Positions 1-8,693 are shown, counted from the first letter of the stretch. The stretch: 32,267 bases of DNA from Tenacibaculum sp. L6 (GCF_028823685.1 NZ_JAPEHZ010000023.1:1-32267), one strand, 5' to 3'. The notes: a model not told the origin generated them from the letters alone. Numbers and translations are program-made.

Positions 1-30
1 TATTTTTACCACCACAAACAACTCGAATTT

Positions 31-1128
31 ATGAATGAAATTAGACACGATTGGACGAAAGAGGAAATTCTAGAAGTATACAATAAGCCTTTAATGGAGC
101 TTTTGTACGAAGCTTCAACTATACATAGAAAATATCACGACCCAAACACAGTACAGGTAAGTACCTTAATCTCGATTAAAACTGGTGGATGTTCAGAAGA
201 TTGTGGATATTGTCCGCAAGCAGCACGTTACCATACCAATGTTGAAGGAAATGATTTGATGACTGTAAACCAAGTTAAGGCACAAGCTTTACGTGCTAAA
301 GATGGTGGATCATCAAGAGTTTGTATGGGAGCCGCTTGGAGAAACGTAAAAGACGGACCAGAATTTGACCAAGTGTTAGAAATGGTGCGTACTATTAACA
401 AGCTAGACATGGAAGTTTGTTGTACCTTAGGTATGGTTACCGAAAATCAAGCAAAACGTTTAGCTGAAGCTGGTTTATATGCCTACAACCACAATATTGA
501 TACTTCGGAAGATTATTACGATGATGTAATTTCTACACGTTCTTTTGATGATAGAATTAATACTATTGAAAATGTACGTAAAACCAATGTAACGGTTTGT
601 TCTGGAGGAATTATTGGTATGGGAGAATCGTTAGAAGACAGAGCTGGAATGCTTGAAACGTTAACTCGTTTTTCTCCGCATCCTGAATCTGTGCCAATTA
701 ACGCATTAGTTGCCATTGAAGGTACTCCGTTAGAAGAGCAACCTCCAGTAAACATTTTTGAAATGGTTCGTATGGTAGCAACTGCTCGTATTGTGTTACC
801 AGACTCACAAGTACGTTTATCAGCAGGTAGAACTCAAATGAGTAGAGAAGGTCAAGCAATGTGTTTCTTTGCTGGAGCAAATTCTATTTTCGCTGGAGAT
901 AAATTATTAACAACTCCGAATCCTGATATTAATGAAGACATGAAAATGTTTGAAGAGTTAGGATTGAATACACAGAAGCCTTTCTTTAAGCATGAACAAA
1001 GAGAATCTGTTGAAGCAGAAAACTCACAATACCAATCGTTAGGTGAAAAACCAAAATGGACAAGACCAGACCATAAAATTGAACGTAACGAACAAAAGAA
1101 GCAAGAGGCTAAAGAAATAAGAGCCTAA
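31..1128 (+). CDS. bioB: Biotin synthase BioB
   Basis: Radical SAM enzyme that inserts sulfur into dethiobiotin, the last step of biotin synthesis; cytosolic. The radical SAM cysteine motif CSEDCGYC is visible (Cys54, Cys58, Cys61). The expected ligands of the second, sacrificial [2Fe-2S] cluster are also present: Cys98 (SSRVCMG), Cys130/131 (MEVCCTLG), Cys190 (TVCSGG) and the arginine of VRLSAGR (Arg262). At 365 aa it is slightly longer than the E. coli enzyme because of a lysine- and glutamate-rich C-terminal tail after residue 340. Only 30 bases of upstream sequence are in the window, so its promoter cannot be judged. No other bio genes are visible. It ends in a strong palindromic terminator shared with the convergent methyltransferase gene. 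Identification is firm. Confidence 0.98.
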   Translation: MNEIRHDWTKEEILEVYNKPLMELLYEASTIHRKYHDPNTVQVSTLISIKTGGCSEDCGYCPQAARYHTNVEGNDLMTVNQVKAQALRAKDGGSSRVCMGAAWRNVKDGPEFDQVLEMVRTINKLDMEVCCTLGMVTENQAKRLAEAGLYAYNHNIDTSEDYYDDVISTRSFDDRINTIENVRKTNVTVCSGGIIGMGESLEDRAGMLETLTRFSPHPESVPINALVAIEGTPLEEQPPVNIFEMVRMVATARIVLPDSQVRLSAGRTQMSREGQAMCFFAGANSIFAGDKLLTTPNPDINEDMKMFEELGLNTQKPFFKHEQRESVEAENSQYQSLGEKPKWTRPDHKIERNEQKKQEAKEIRA

Positions 1129-1146
1129 CATCAAATAAAAAATAAT

Positions 1147-1180
1147 AAAATAACCGTTGAATTAATTCAACGGTTATTTT
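1147..1180. terminator. Bidirectional terminator between bioB and methyltransferase
   Basis: Perfect 34-bp palindrome with 17-bp arms centred on gaatt/aattc, core taaccgttg/caacggtta, flanked by A and T runs so that it can terminate from both sides. The stop codon of the minus-strand methyltransferase (1174-1176) lies inside the right arm. Confidence 0.85.
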
Positions 1181-1755
1181 TTTATCATTTTCACAAACAG
1201 TTCCATACCTTTTCTACCTTCTGATGAGTTATAACAAGACTCCATACTTCCTGAAAAATAAGGCATAAAATAATCCTCATATTCTTGTTTACTACCTCCA
1301 AAAGGTGGATGGTCTTCATTTAGTACTGCATCAAACAGCAAACCAACTAGTTTACCTTTATTAGTTAGTAATTCATGTGCTTTTTGTGCATACTTTAGTC
1401 TTAACCCTGGATTGATAGCGCAGAAAAAAGTCTGTTCTATAATCAAATCAAAAGTGCCTTTTAATTCAAAAAAATCTGCATGAATTAAATTTTCCTTTGG
1501 GAAGTTAGGAACTCTTTTTTGAATTCTTTTTAACGGTGTTGAAGCAATATCTACTACAAAAACATTCTTAAATCCTTTATTAAATAAACACTCCGCCTCG
1601 TATGAGTTTCCTCCTCCAGGTATTAAAACCTGAATACTTTTATCTTCTAATTGATCAACATATTCTTTTAACGGGTTGGATATCTTTCCTAAATCCCATC
1701 CTGTTTTATTATGTAAGTACTTATTATTCCAAAATGTTTCTGACAACTCTATCAT
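1174..1755 (-). CDS. TPMT-family SAM-dependent methyltransferase
   Basis: Small class I methyltransferase (193 aa) of the thiopurine S-methyltransferase type. Glycine-rich SAM motif I is seen as LIPGGGNSYEA, followed by the acidic strand end FVVDIAS that should hold the SAM ribose, and the family-typical HPPFGGSKQEYEDYF near the C-terminus. Members methylate thiols or detoxify selenium and tellurium oxyanions, but the natural substrate of the flavobacterial members is not known, so none is assigned. It stands alone, convergent with bioB, with its own promoter about 20 bases upstream of the start. No signal peptide is present; cytosolic. The family is confident, the substrate is not. Confidence 0.85.
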   Translation of the reverse strand: MIELSETFWNNKYLHNKTGWDLGKISNPLKEYVDQLEDKSIQVLIPGGGNSYEAECLFNKGFKNVFVVDIASTPLKRIQKRVPNFPKENLIHADFFELKGTFDLIIEQTFFCAINPGLRLKYAQKAHELLTNKGKLVGLLFDAVLNEDHPPFGGSKQEYEDYFMPYFSGSMESCYNSSEGRKGMELFVKMIKK

Positions 1756-1776
1756 TTCTTCTTACTTTTATTTTTA

Positions 1777-1784
1777 CAAATTTA
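1777..1784 (-). promoter_or_regulatory. Bacteroidota -7 element for the methyltransferase gene
   Basis: Read on the minus strand this is TAAATTTG, an exact match to the Bacteroidota -7 consensus TAnnTTTG, placed 22 bases before the start codon. This would give a very short 5' leader. No clear TTTG -33 element was identified. Confidence 0.45.
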
Positions 1785-1834
1785 AAAATAAAGCTTCTTT
1801 AATTTAACTACTGTTAAGAGGATAACTTAATATC

Positions 1835-1866
1835 AAAAAAAGCGATGCTTAAACATCGCTTTTTTT
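1835..1866. terminator. Rho-independent terminator after the beta-barrel gene
   Basis: Hairpin with 13-bp arms (aaaaaaagcgatg / catcgcttttttt) and a 6-base loop, with T runs on both strands. It starts directly after the stop of the minus-strand outer-membrane protein gene at 1868, whose transcripts it should end. Confidence 0.85.
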
Positions 1867-1867
1867 A

Positions 1868-2455
1868 CTAGAAGTCAAACCCTATATAAAATTGCCAGAC
1901 TCTATTTTTGGGTTTGTCTTCATCATAAATATCATTCAATCCTAGATGGTACCTTACTCCTAAACTTACTCCACTATTTGTTTTAAAACCTCCACCAAAA
2001 TTTAATCCCCAATCAAAATTCCTAGGATCAAACTCTTTTGAGGTATCATACAGAATAAAGCCACTATCAAAGGTTTCTTTATGTGCTATTGAAAGTCCTA
2101 TTTGAGGCCCTGCCTCTAAAAAAAAGTTATCAGAAGGATACAGTTTTACCATTAAAGGAAGATTTATATAATCTAACTCTTGCTTATAAGTACCACTTCC
2201 ATCTATAATTTTATATCCTTGTTGTGAATACAGTAATTCCAATTGAAGTGATACATTATTTCCTATAAATGACTCTCCATAAAAACCTATATGGAAACCA
2301 TGTAGCTGTTCTGTTTCAGAGTCTCCATTAAAACTCACTGCAGACAAGTTATATCCTCCTTTAATACCAGCTTTGGACTTTTTACTACTATCTTGTGCAA
2401 CTATAGATGCACTAATCATTGTTATAAATACTATTACTAACTGAATTTTTTTCAT
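1868..2455 (-). CDS. Outer-membrane beta-barrel protein (PorT/OMP_b-brl type)
   Basis: A 195-aa secreted protein with a Sec signal peptide (MKKIQLVIVFITMISASIVA, cleavage likely near residue 20). After it come alternating amphipathic strands (GIKGGYNLSAVSF, VSLQLELLYSQQGY, LPLMVKLYPSDNFFLEAGPQIGLSI, LNFGGGFKTNSGVSLGVRYHLGL), ending in an aromatic C-terminus (FYIGFDF). This is the pattern of the small eight-stranded PorT-like barrels common in Bacteroidota. No enzymatic motif is visible, and specific function is unknown. It lies 24 bases downstream of the metalloprotease lipoprotein gene on the same strand, so the two are probably co-transcribed and both act at the outer membrane. A strong terminator follows. 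Confidence 0.8.
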   Translation of the reverse strand: MKKIQLVIVFITMISASIVAQDSSKKSKAGIKGGYNLSAVSFNGDSETEQLHGFHIGFYGESFIGNNVSLQLELLYSQQGYKIIDGSGTYKQELDYINLPLMVKLYPSDNFFLEAGPQIGLSIAHKETFDSGFILYDTSKEFDPRNFDWGLNFGGGFKTNSGVSLGVRYHLGLNDIYDEDKPKNRVWQFYIGFDF

Positions 2456-2479
2456 CTTTTATTGATTTAATTTTACGAT

Positions 2480-3253
2480 CTACTTTCCACCATTAGCTTG
2501 TAAATCTGATATACATTGGCTATCTAATGTTGGAATTTTATTTGATGAGAATACGTTTCCAATACCATGACTAGTTTCTGCTGCCCAATACATTAAACAG
2601 CTTTCTTCGTTACAATGTTTTGGATGATCTGCATCTTCATGATCTGTCTGCAAAGGAGTTCCTAAATTTGTAAGTCCTAAAATATGTCCGAATTCATGAT
2701 GGATTACACTAGACTCTAATAAGCTTCTTTCTGGCTCAAATGTTCCATTACTTAGTTCTCTAATAGTTTCTTCAAAAATTACAAACGATGTATTATAATA
2801 TGCAGTGCCTAAAACAAAAGAAGAATCGGAATCTTTTGAAGATTTACCATTTATAAACAATGCCCAAACCGTTATGGTATTTTGTGTGTTATAATAAGTT
2901 CTATGCTCGTTTTCAATCGTTACAATATCATTGATTGTATATACTTCTTTTCCTATAGTAGGTATTGATTTCGTATATAATTCTACACCGTTTGGTTTGA
3001 AAGTTCTTTCTTTAATAAAGTTTTTAAAGTTATTCTTTGCCTCTTCAGTTGGTTCAAATCCTTCAACATAAGCTAACTCTACAATCATTTTTTTATAAAC
3101 ATTGTCTGATAATAACTCATTTGCTGATGCTCCCGTAGGTTTTCTATTCTCTTTTGCAACCTCAACACCATCATTAATTATTGGTTCACTTTCTTTGGAA
3201 CATCCCCAAATCAAAACACTGAATAGTAAAACTGTAAAAAACTTTTTTCTCAT
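2480..3253 (-). CDS. Lipoprotein zinc metalloprotease (metzincin-like)
   Basis: A 257-aa protein with a lipoprotein signal (LIWGCSKE, lipidated Cys18), so it should be anchored in the envelope, possibly on the cell surface. The zinc site is HHEFGHILGLTNLG: His186, Glu187 and His190 make the HExxH core and Gly193 fits the metzincin pattern. A Met-turn-like CLMYW (Met221) follows. In classical metzincins the eleventh residue of the motif is His or Asp; here it is Asn196, so the third ligand may instead be His205, His210 or His213 in the downstream HEDADHPKHC stretch. Cys214 and Cys219 could form a disulfide. It resembles the membrane metalloproteases seen in flavobacteria; substrate unknown. 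Probably in an operon with the downstream barrel protein. Confidence 0.8.
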   Translation of the reverse strand: MRKKFFTVLLFSVLIWGCSKESEPIINDGVEVAKENRKPTGASANELLSDNVYKKMIVELAYVEGFEPTEEAKNNFKNFIKERTFKPNGVELYTKSIPTIGKEVYTINDIVTIENEHRTYYNTQNTITVWALFINGKSSKDSDSSFVLGTAYYNTSFVIFEETIRELSNGTFEPERSLLESSVIHHEFGHILGLTNLGTPLQTDHEDADHPKHCNEESCLMYWAAETSHGIGNVFSSNKIPTLDSQCISDLQANGGK

Positions 3254-3303
3254 TATTCTTTCTTTATCTTACTTACGTAATTTGAATATCATTGGTTTTT
3301 TAA

Positions 3304-3337
3304 AACTTTAGGCTACTACTAGCGTAGCCATAAAGTT
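3304..3337 (-). terminator. Hairpin after the repeat lipoprotein gene
   Basis: Stem formed by aactttaggctac and gtagccataaagtt (one bulged base), loop tactagc, lying about 30 bases past the stop of the lipoprotein gene. The T run after it on the minus strand is only four bases, so termination may be partial and lead on into the metalloprotease gene. Confidence 0.5.
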
Positions 3338-3368
3338 CCAAAATCAACTAGCTTAAAAGATTTTTTCT

Positions 3369-4421
3369 TTATATCTTTTTAAATGTTAATGTTATTGAAG
3401 TATCTGTTGTACTTTGTAATGTAAGTAAAGTGCTTGTATAAGTAGTTACAACCCATTCATTACCTAAAGCGCTTACAACAGTTCCAGCTTCAAACTCAAC
3501 TTCTAAAAGGACTCTTGTATCTGATTCTACATCATATTCTCCTTCGATATTTTCTAAAGTTGTGTTTACTATATTTCTTGCTATTAATTTCCCTTCATTT
3601 GTAAATTCTATAGTATATGCAGCATATTCGTCAGCTTTTTCTACTCCTGCCTGAATAAAGCTTTCTACCTTAAATTTAGCTTTACTGATAATGGTCTCTA
3701 ACTCGTCGGCTGCTACTTCTGCTGCTTCCTCTTCTTCTTCATAAGAGGTACACTCTTCAATAGCGTCTTCAAATTCAGAATCACTATTAACTTTCACAGA
3801 ACTGCCGTTATTTAAAGTTATAGTTATTGGATACTTAACAGAGAATAATTCGCTTGAATCTAAGCTATCTACAAAGTTGTACAATTGTTTTTCCGATTCG
3901 ATTACAACAGTACCTGTTTGTTCTAAATTAACATCATAAGTGAGCATTGATATTGGATATTCTATTTTTGCACAAGAGATAGCATCCTCCATTTCATCTG
4001 ATGCTTCATCACATTTTCTATTTAATTCTTCCAATTCTGTTTGCGAAGTTATAGTTACTTCTGTATAGTTATTTAACTTTACTGTTATTGGAAAATTAAA
4101 AACTACGGTATCATCATCATCATTAAACTCATCCATTATTTCAAGAACTAAACTATAGTCTAATTCATTTATAATAGTCACTTCTTTACCGTTTATAGTT
4201 GCTGTTATTGGAAACAATAACTCAGCACATGAATTTCCATCCAAAAAATCATCTTCAGAACCATCGTTCATACCTGTTCTTTTATACTTCTTTGCCGTTT
4301 CAGAAGTTGGGGTATTTGCATTTGGATTTGTACCTACTTGTTCATTTTCTTCTGATTGACATGAGGTAAAAATTGTCAAAGTAGCTAATGCAAGTATGCT
4401 TATTAATTTTATTGTTTTCAT
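3369..4421 (-). CDS. Lipoprotein with four tandem YPIT-type repeats
   Basis: A 350-aa secreted lipoprotein; I do not recognise a named family. The start at 4421 gives a normal signal (MKTIKLISILALATLTIFTSC, lipidated Cys21); an in-frame ATG nine codons earlier would put charged residues in front of it. The body holds four copies of a short repeat of the form hxFPIThxhNN-xVxI-x-EL, at about residues 65-99, 106-137, 150-187 and 193-224. They show LFPITATING, FNFPITVKLNN, EYPISMLTYD and KYPITITLNNG, and each copy carries a paired or neighbouring Cys near its edge. An acidic helix (EEEEEAAE, about 227-245) then leads to a beta-rich C-terminal domain. It is divergent from the sigma/FecR/receptor operon, which suggests it is a surface partner or target of that system; this is inference. 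Confidence 0.75.
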   Translation of the reverse strand: MKTIKLISILALATLTIFTSCQSEENEQVGTNPNANTPTSETAKKYKRTGMNDGSEDDFLDGNSCAELLFPITATINGKEVTIINELDYSLVLEIMDEFNDDDDTVVFNFPITVKLNNYTEVTITSQTELEELNRKCDEASDEMEDAISCAKIEYPISMLTYDVNLEQTGTVVIESEKQLYNFVDSLDSSELFSVKYPITITLNNGSSVKVNSDSEFEDAIEECTSYEEEEEAAEVAADELETIISKAKFKVESFIQAGVEKADEYAAYTIEFTNEGKLIARNIVNTTLENIEGEYDVESDTRVLLEVEFEAGTVVSALGNEWVVTTYTSTLLTLQSTTDTSITLTFKKI

Positions 4422-4499
4422 CTTAATAAATTTTAATTTTTTAAACATTTGTTTTTTGAGCTCTTTCTGTCCTTTAGAAAACTATAAATCGTTTTACCC

Positions 4500-4507
4500 T
4501 ACCTTTG
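4500..4507 (+). promoter_or_regulatory. Bacteroidota -7 element for the sigma/FecR/receptor operon
   Basis: TACCTTTG matches TAnnTTTG exactly, 42 bases before the sigma factor start codon. The -33 element is poor (ttta around 4473, spacing too long). Autoregulation by the ECF sigma factor is possible but cannot be shown from this sequence. Confidence 0.4.
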
Positions 4508-4549
4508 TTTTCGATTTTTTTTCTATTTTAACTCCATAAAAGCATTCAT

Positions 4550-5059
4550 ATGACTAAAAAATCACTGTGTAATGAGGAAGACTTTAACGAGTTTTATAAG
4601 ACTAATATTCAATTCGTTACCAACTTCTCATCTTATAAATTTAATGATAAAGATACTGCCCTTGATTTGATTCAAGAAGTATTTTTAAAAATGTGGGAAA
4701 AATGTTCTGAAATATCATACGATAAAGCTAAATCGTACTTATTTACGAGTGTAAATAATCTTTTTTTAAACGGCTTAAAACATGAAAAAGTTGTTTTAAA
4801 CTATGCTAAAAACTCACCTTATATTGATATTAACAATCAAAGTCCTGAATATTTATTAGAAGAAGAAGAGTTTAAACATAAACTTAAAAAAGCAATTGAA
4901 GATTTAACCGAAGCTGAACGAGAGGTTTTTTTAATGAATAGAATAGATGGTAAAAAGTATAGAGAAATAGCGGAGTTATTAAATATTTCTCAAAAAGCGG
5001 TAGAAAAAAGGATGTCTTCAGCATTAAAAAAATTGAGATCAAAAATAGAATTATTGTAA
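4550..5059 (+). CDS. ECF RNA polymerase sigma factor (FecI-like)
   Basis: A 169-aa sigma-70 family protein with only regions 2 and 4, as in extracytoplasmic-function sigma factors. Region 2 is seen in DTALDLIQEVFLKMWEK (residues about 41-58). Region 4 is the helix-turn-helix in DLTEAEREVFLMNRIDGKKY...IAELLNISQKAVEKRMSSALKKLRSKI (about 122-167). It directs RNA polymerase to a small target set and is held inactive until a signal arrives. It is followed by fecR (49-base gap) and a receptor carrying an STN domain, the classical FecI-FecR-FecA order, so its main target is probably this operon and perhaps the divergent lipoprotein. Family assignment is firm. Confidence 0.95.
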   Translation: MTKKSLCNEEDFNEFYKTNIQFVTNFSSYKFNDKDTALDLIQEVFLKMWEKCSEISYDKAKSYLFTSVNNLFLNGLKHEKVVLNYAKNSPYIDINNQSPEYLLEEEEFKHKLKKAIEDLTEAEREVFLMNRIDGKKYREIAELLNISQKAVEKRMSSALKKLRSKIELL

Positions 5060-5108
5060 GGGTAGGGAAATTTACTTCTTTATTGTCTAAAAGTTAGTTA
5101 AGCACAAA

Positions 5109-6020
5109 ATGAAAGATGAACAATACATATTAAAATGGTTAAACGGAGAAATCTCCGATGAAGAACTGTTTCTATTAAAACAAGATAAAAACTTTAAAAA
5201 TCTTGAAAAAATAGCGCATTATTCTTCTCAGATAGAAACACCAACCATAAATGTAGACAAAGCCTTTAAGGAGTTTGAACTTAAAAAAGCGACTACCACT
5301 AAAAAAGGAAAAGTTGTTTCATTTAATTATAAAAGATTTTACCAATATGCTGCTACGATAATAGTTTTATTAGTTTCTTCTTACTTCTTATTTTTTAATG
5401 GAGCAACAAACTACAACACACAATTCGCAGAAACACAAACATTTAATTTACCCGATGATTCTGAAGTAATTTTAAATGCAAATTCTACTATTTCATTCAA
5501 CAAAAAAAAGTGGGAAGACAGTAGAAACATACAACTTAAAGGTGAAGCTTATTTTAAAGTAAAAAAAGGAAAAACATTTACGGTTCATACTTCTATAGGA
5601 AAAGTTACCGTACTCGGAACTCAATTTAACGTAAAAGAAAGAGCCAACTATTTTGAAGTAAAAACTTTTGAAGGTTTAGTTAGCGTACAGTACAAAGACG
5701 CCTTAGTTAAATTAGCAAAAGGAAAAATGTTTAAAGTAATTAATGGTAAAATAGATACTTTAAACACCTTTAATCTTACGAATAAATCTTGGTTACAAAA
5801 AGAATCTAACTTTAAAAGCGTTCCACTTCAACTAGTTTTAAATGAGTTGCAAAATCAATACGATTATACTGTAAAAACTAAAGATATAAACCTTGAACAG
5901 CTTTATACTGGTGGTTTTACTCATAGCGATATAAATGTGGCACTACAAGCAATTACAATTCCTTTGCAGTTATCGTACAAAATAGAAGGAAAAATAATTA
6001 CTATATATAAATATGATTAG
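5109..6020 (+). CDS. FecR family anti-sigma/sigma regulator
   Basis: A 303-aa inner-membrane signal transducer. Residues 1-75 are cytosolic and would bind the sigma factor. A single transmembrane segment lies at about 79-97 (YQYAATIIVLLVSSYFLFF). The periplasmic FecR domain covers about 105-205, including LPDDSEVILNANSTISF, GEAYFKVKKGKTFTVHT and VLGTQFNVKE. A C-terminal DUF4974-type, STN-like domain (about 235-300: VPLQLVLNELQNQYDYTV) should contact the receptor. It receives the signal from the outer-membrane receptor and releases or activates the sigma factor encoded just upstream. Its stop overlaps the receptor start by 8 bases, implying translational coupling. Length and order match the family. 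Confidence 0.95.
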   Translation: MKDEQYILKWLNGEISDEELFLLKQDKNFKNLEKIAHYSSQIETPTINVDKAFKEFELKKATTTKKGKVVSFNYKRFYQYAATIIVLLVSSYFLFFNGATNYNTQFAETQTFNLPDDSEVILNANSTISFNKKKWEDSRNIQLKGEAYFKVKKGKTFTVHTSIGKVTVLGTQFNVKERANYFEVKTFEGLVSVQYKDALVKLAKGKMFKVINGKIDTLNTFNLTNKSWLQKESNFKSVPLQLVLNELQNQYDYTVKTKDINLEQLYTGGFTHSDINVALQAITIPLQLSYKIEGKIITIYKYD

Positions 6021-8529
6021 TAAGAAACTTAGCCTTGTTTTTATTTTTCTCCTTTCACTAACTTTAAAAGCTCAAAACAAAATTGAGCTTAAAAGTTTTT
6101 TGGTTGAAATAGAAAAACAACACGATGTAAAATTTACTTATTCTGATAAAGACTTAACAGGGAGTGTCGTTGCCGCCCCTCAAAAAAACTTGTCTTTAAA
6201 CGAAGTGATTGATTACCTAAATAGTGCTACGTTATTTAATTTTAAAGCTTTAAACGATCGATTTATAACGGTTTCTTTTGCAGATAAAAAAATCACTATC
6301 TGCGGAAGAATTTTAGACGCACAAACTCTTGAACCGCTTAGTCTAGCTTCTGTAATAATTGACAATAGTAATATAGGAGCCAGCACAGACAATAATGGGG
6401 ATTTTTTTCTAAAGGAAGCACCAATTAATGCAACAGCAACAATTTCTTATATCGGGTACAATTCAATTACCTTGCCCGTTAAAAAACTTTTTGAAACTCC
6501 GTGCAAGGAAATTTATCTAAATGAACTCTCTGAAGAACTTTCAGAAATTATCATCCCTAATTTTTTAACAACAGGATTACAAAAAAACATTGATGGAAGC
6601 ACCACATTAAACTCTAAAAAATTCGGAATTCTTCCTGGGTTAATAGAACCTGATATTTTAAAAACGATTAAAGTTTTACCTGGTGTTGAAAGTATAAATG
6701 AAAGTATTGCCAATATTAATGTTCGAGGAGGCACAAACGATCAAAACCTTATGCTATGGGACGGTATAAAAATGTATCACGCAGGTCATTTTTTTGGATT
6801 AATTTCTGCCTACAATCCCTACTTAACAAAAAAAGCTACCGTAATTAAAAACGGTACTAGCGCACAGTTTAGTGATGGTGTTTCTAGTACAGTAAATATG
6901 CTTACCGACAATAAAATTACTCGCAAGCTTTCTGGAGGAGGTGGGTTTAATTTACTGAGTGCAGATGCTTTTATACACGTTCCTATTTCTGATAAATTAG
7001 AACTTCACGCTTCAGCAAGACGATCTTTTACCGATGCGGTAAACACGCCTACTTATAACAAGTATTTTGATAGAAGTTTTCAAGAAAACTCTATTGCTTC
7101 AAACAAAGAACATAAAACTACTACCAGTTTTTTCTTCTACGATTACTCTTTTAAGGTTTTGTATGATATTAATAACAATCACTCTTTAAGAGCCAACTTG
7201 ATAAGCATTAAAAATAAACTAGACTACACTGAAGAATACACTTCTGGAAATACAACTTTTGAAGAAAACAGCTTACTAAAACAAGAAAATTTGGGAGCTA
7301 ATATTACATGGAAAGCCAATTGGAGTAATCGTTTTTCTTCTGAGTTATCTACTTTTTTATCTGAATATACGATTAACTCTTCAGACTTTAACATAGATTC
7401 TAATCAACTACAAACACAATTCAATAATGTATTAGAAACTGAGATAAAACTACTTACTAAATATAAATTTTCAGACCTGCTAAATTTCACAAATGGTGCT
7501 GTTTTTAATGAAATAGGAGTTGCTAATAAAACTACAGTAAATGCTCCTTCATACACCAAATCAGTTAAAGATGTATTACTTAAATCTGCTATTTTTTCTG
7601 AACTTGAATACAAGCACAAAAACACCTATGCTCGATTAGGTGTGCGCGCCAATTATTTCCATGACTTTAATCAATTTTTAATTGAACCTAGAATAAATGT
7701 TAGGCAAAAGGTAATTAACAACTTATACCTTAAATTAGAAGGAGAACTAAAAAATCAAACAACAACCCAAAAAATAGATTTCCAAGATAATTTCTTAGGA
7801 ATAGAAAAAAGAAGGTGGGTATTAGCTGATAATGATAAAACCCCTATCATTAAAAGTAAACAAATTTCTTTTGGTACTGAATTTTCAAAAAACAACTTAC
7901 AAATAGATCTTACTGGATTCTACAAATTTGTTGATGGTATTACAGCTGCTAATCAAGGTTTTTACAACAATGTACAAACACTAAACTCTATTGGAAGTTA
8001 TGAAAGTAAAGGTGTTGAGTTTTTAATCAATAAAAAAAGCAAAAAAATCAGTGCTTGGTTAAGTTATACTTTTACTGAAAACGACTATACATTCAATACT
8101 TTTAACCCTAATACATTTCCTAGTAATTTAGACATTACTCATTCTTTAAGCGCTGCATTAAATTACAGCCTTACTCCTAAAATCAACCTTTCTGCAGGAA
8201 CAATTTTACGAAACGGAGCTCCATATACAACGCCTATAGCTGGAAATGAAACCGTACAATATGGTGATATCACTCTTATAAATTACGATGCTCCAAACAA
8301 AGAAAGATTAGGCAACTTTTTTAGAGTTAATGCATCTGGAAGCTATCAATTCAATATTTCTAACAATATTAAATCAACGGTTAGAGTCGGTTTTACTAAC
8401 ATTACTAATAGAAAGAATAGTATAAACGCATACTATGTTATTGATGACACTAGTGAAACTGGTGTTAAAAAAGTAAATACCTATTCATTACCATTTACTC
8501 CAAACTTAAGTTTTAGAATAAACTTTTAA
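6013..8529 (+). CDS. TonB-dependent transducer receptor with STN domain (FecA-like)
   Basis: An 838-aa outer-membrane receptor. Signal peptide (MISKKLSLVFIFLLSLTLKAQ), then an STN/secretin-TonB domain at about 25-85 (IELKSFLVEIEKQHDVKFTY), used to signal to FecR. A carboxypeptidase-like regulatory domain follows at about 92-170 (ITICGRILDAQTLEPLSLAS), then the plug (about 205-300: VLPGVESINESIANINVRGG, MLWDGIKMYHAGHFFG), and a beta barrel ending in the aromatic LSFRINF. The STN domain means ligand binding drives transcription through FecR and the ECF sigma factor, while the barrel imports the ligand using TonB energy. The ligand is not known; the plug resembles the Bacteroidota group lacking a SusD partner, and none is encoded here. 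The gene overlaps fecR by 8 bases. Confidence 0.93.
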   Translation: MISKKLSLVFIFLLSLTLKAQNKIELKSFLVEIEKQHDVKFTYSDKDLTGSVVAAPQKNLSLNEVIDYLNSATLFNFKALNDRFITVSFADKKITICGRILDAQTLEPLSLASVIIDNSNIGASTDNNGDFFLKEAPINATATISYIGYNSITLPVKKLFETPCKEIYLNELSEELSEIIIPNFLTTGLQKNIDGSTTLNSKKFGILPGLIEPDILKTIKVLPGVESINESIANINVRGGTNDQNLMLWDGIKMYHAGHFFGLISAYNPYLTKKATVIKNGTSAQFSDGVSSTVNMLTDNKITRKLSGGGGFNLLSADAFIHVPISDKLELHASARRSFTDAVNTPTYNKYFDRSFQENSIASNKEHKTTTSFFFYDYSFKVLYDINNNHSLRANLISIKNKLDYTEEYTSGNTTFEENSLLKQENLGANITWKANWSNRFSSELSTFLSEYTINSSDFNIDSNQLQTQFNNVLETEIKLLTKYKFSDLLNFTNGAVFNEIGVANKTTVNAPSYTKSVKDVLLKSAIFSELEYKHKNTYARLGVRANYFHDFNQFLIEPRINVRQKVINNLYLKLEGELKNQTTTQKIDFQDNFLGIEKRRWVLADNDKTPIIKSKQISFGTEFSKNNLQIDLTGFYKFVDGITAANQGFYNNVQTLNSIGSYESKGVEFLINKKSKKISAWLSYTFTENDYTFNTFNPNTFPSNLDITHSLSAALNYSLTPKINLSAGTILRNGAPYTTPIAGNETVQYGDITLINYDAPNKERLGNFFRVNASGSYQFNISNNIKSTVRVGFTNITNRKNSINAYYVIDDTSETGVKKVNTYSLPFTPNLSFRINF

Positions 8530-8665
8530 CTAATTAGCTTATTTTCTGAGGACTTTTAAAACTCTTCAATCATGTATACTCCCTTATAAAAACCTCAGAT
8601 AATTCTATGATTGTATTATCTTTAATATAGTAAAAATTTAAGAATAAAGTGTCGTAACGATTTCT

Positions 8666-8673
8666 TAACTTTG
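8666..8673 (+). promoter_or_regulatory. Bacteroidota -7 element for the cupin-like gene
   Basis: TAACTTTG matches TAnnTTTG exactly, 20 bases upstream of the start codon at 8694. The preceding 135 bases hold no gene; two 7-bp complementary pairs there are listed among the rejected items. Confidence 0.5.
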
Positions 8674-8693
8674 CTTTCTTTAAACAACATGTT

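Noticed and set aside
6013..6020. Possible frameshift at the FecR/receptor junction because of overlapping frames
   Set aside because: Both proteins are full length with normal ends; an 8-base overlap is ordinary translational coupling.
8545..8613. Two interleaved 7-bp complementary pairs (tctgagg/cctcaga and caatcat/atgattg) that could form a pseudoknot upstream of the cupin-like gene
   Set aside because: Matches of this length are expected by chance in an AT-rich 164-base region, and no conserved riboswitch element is recognisable.
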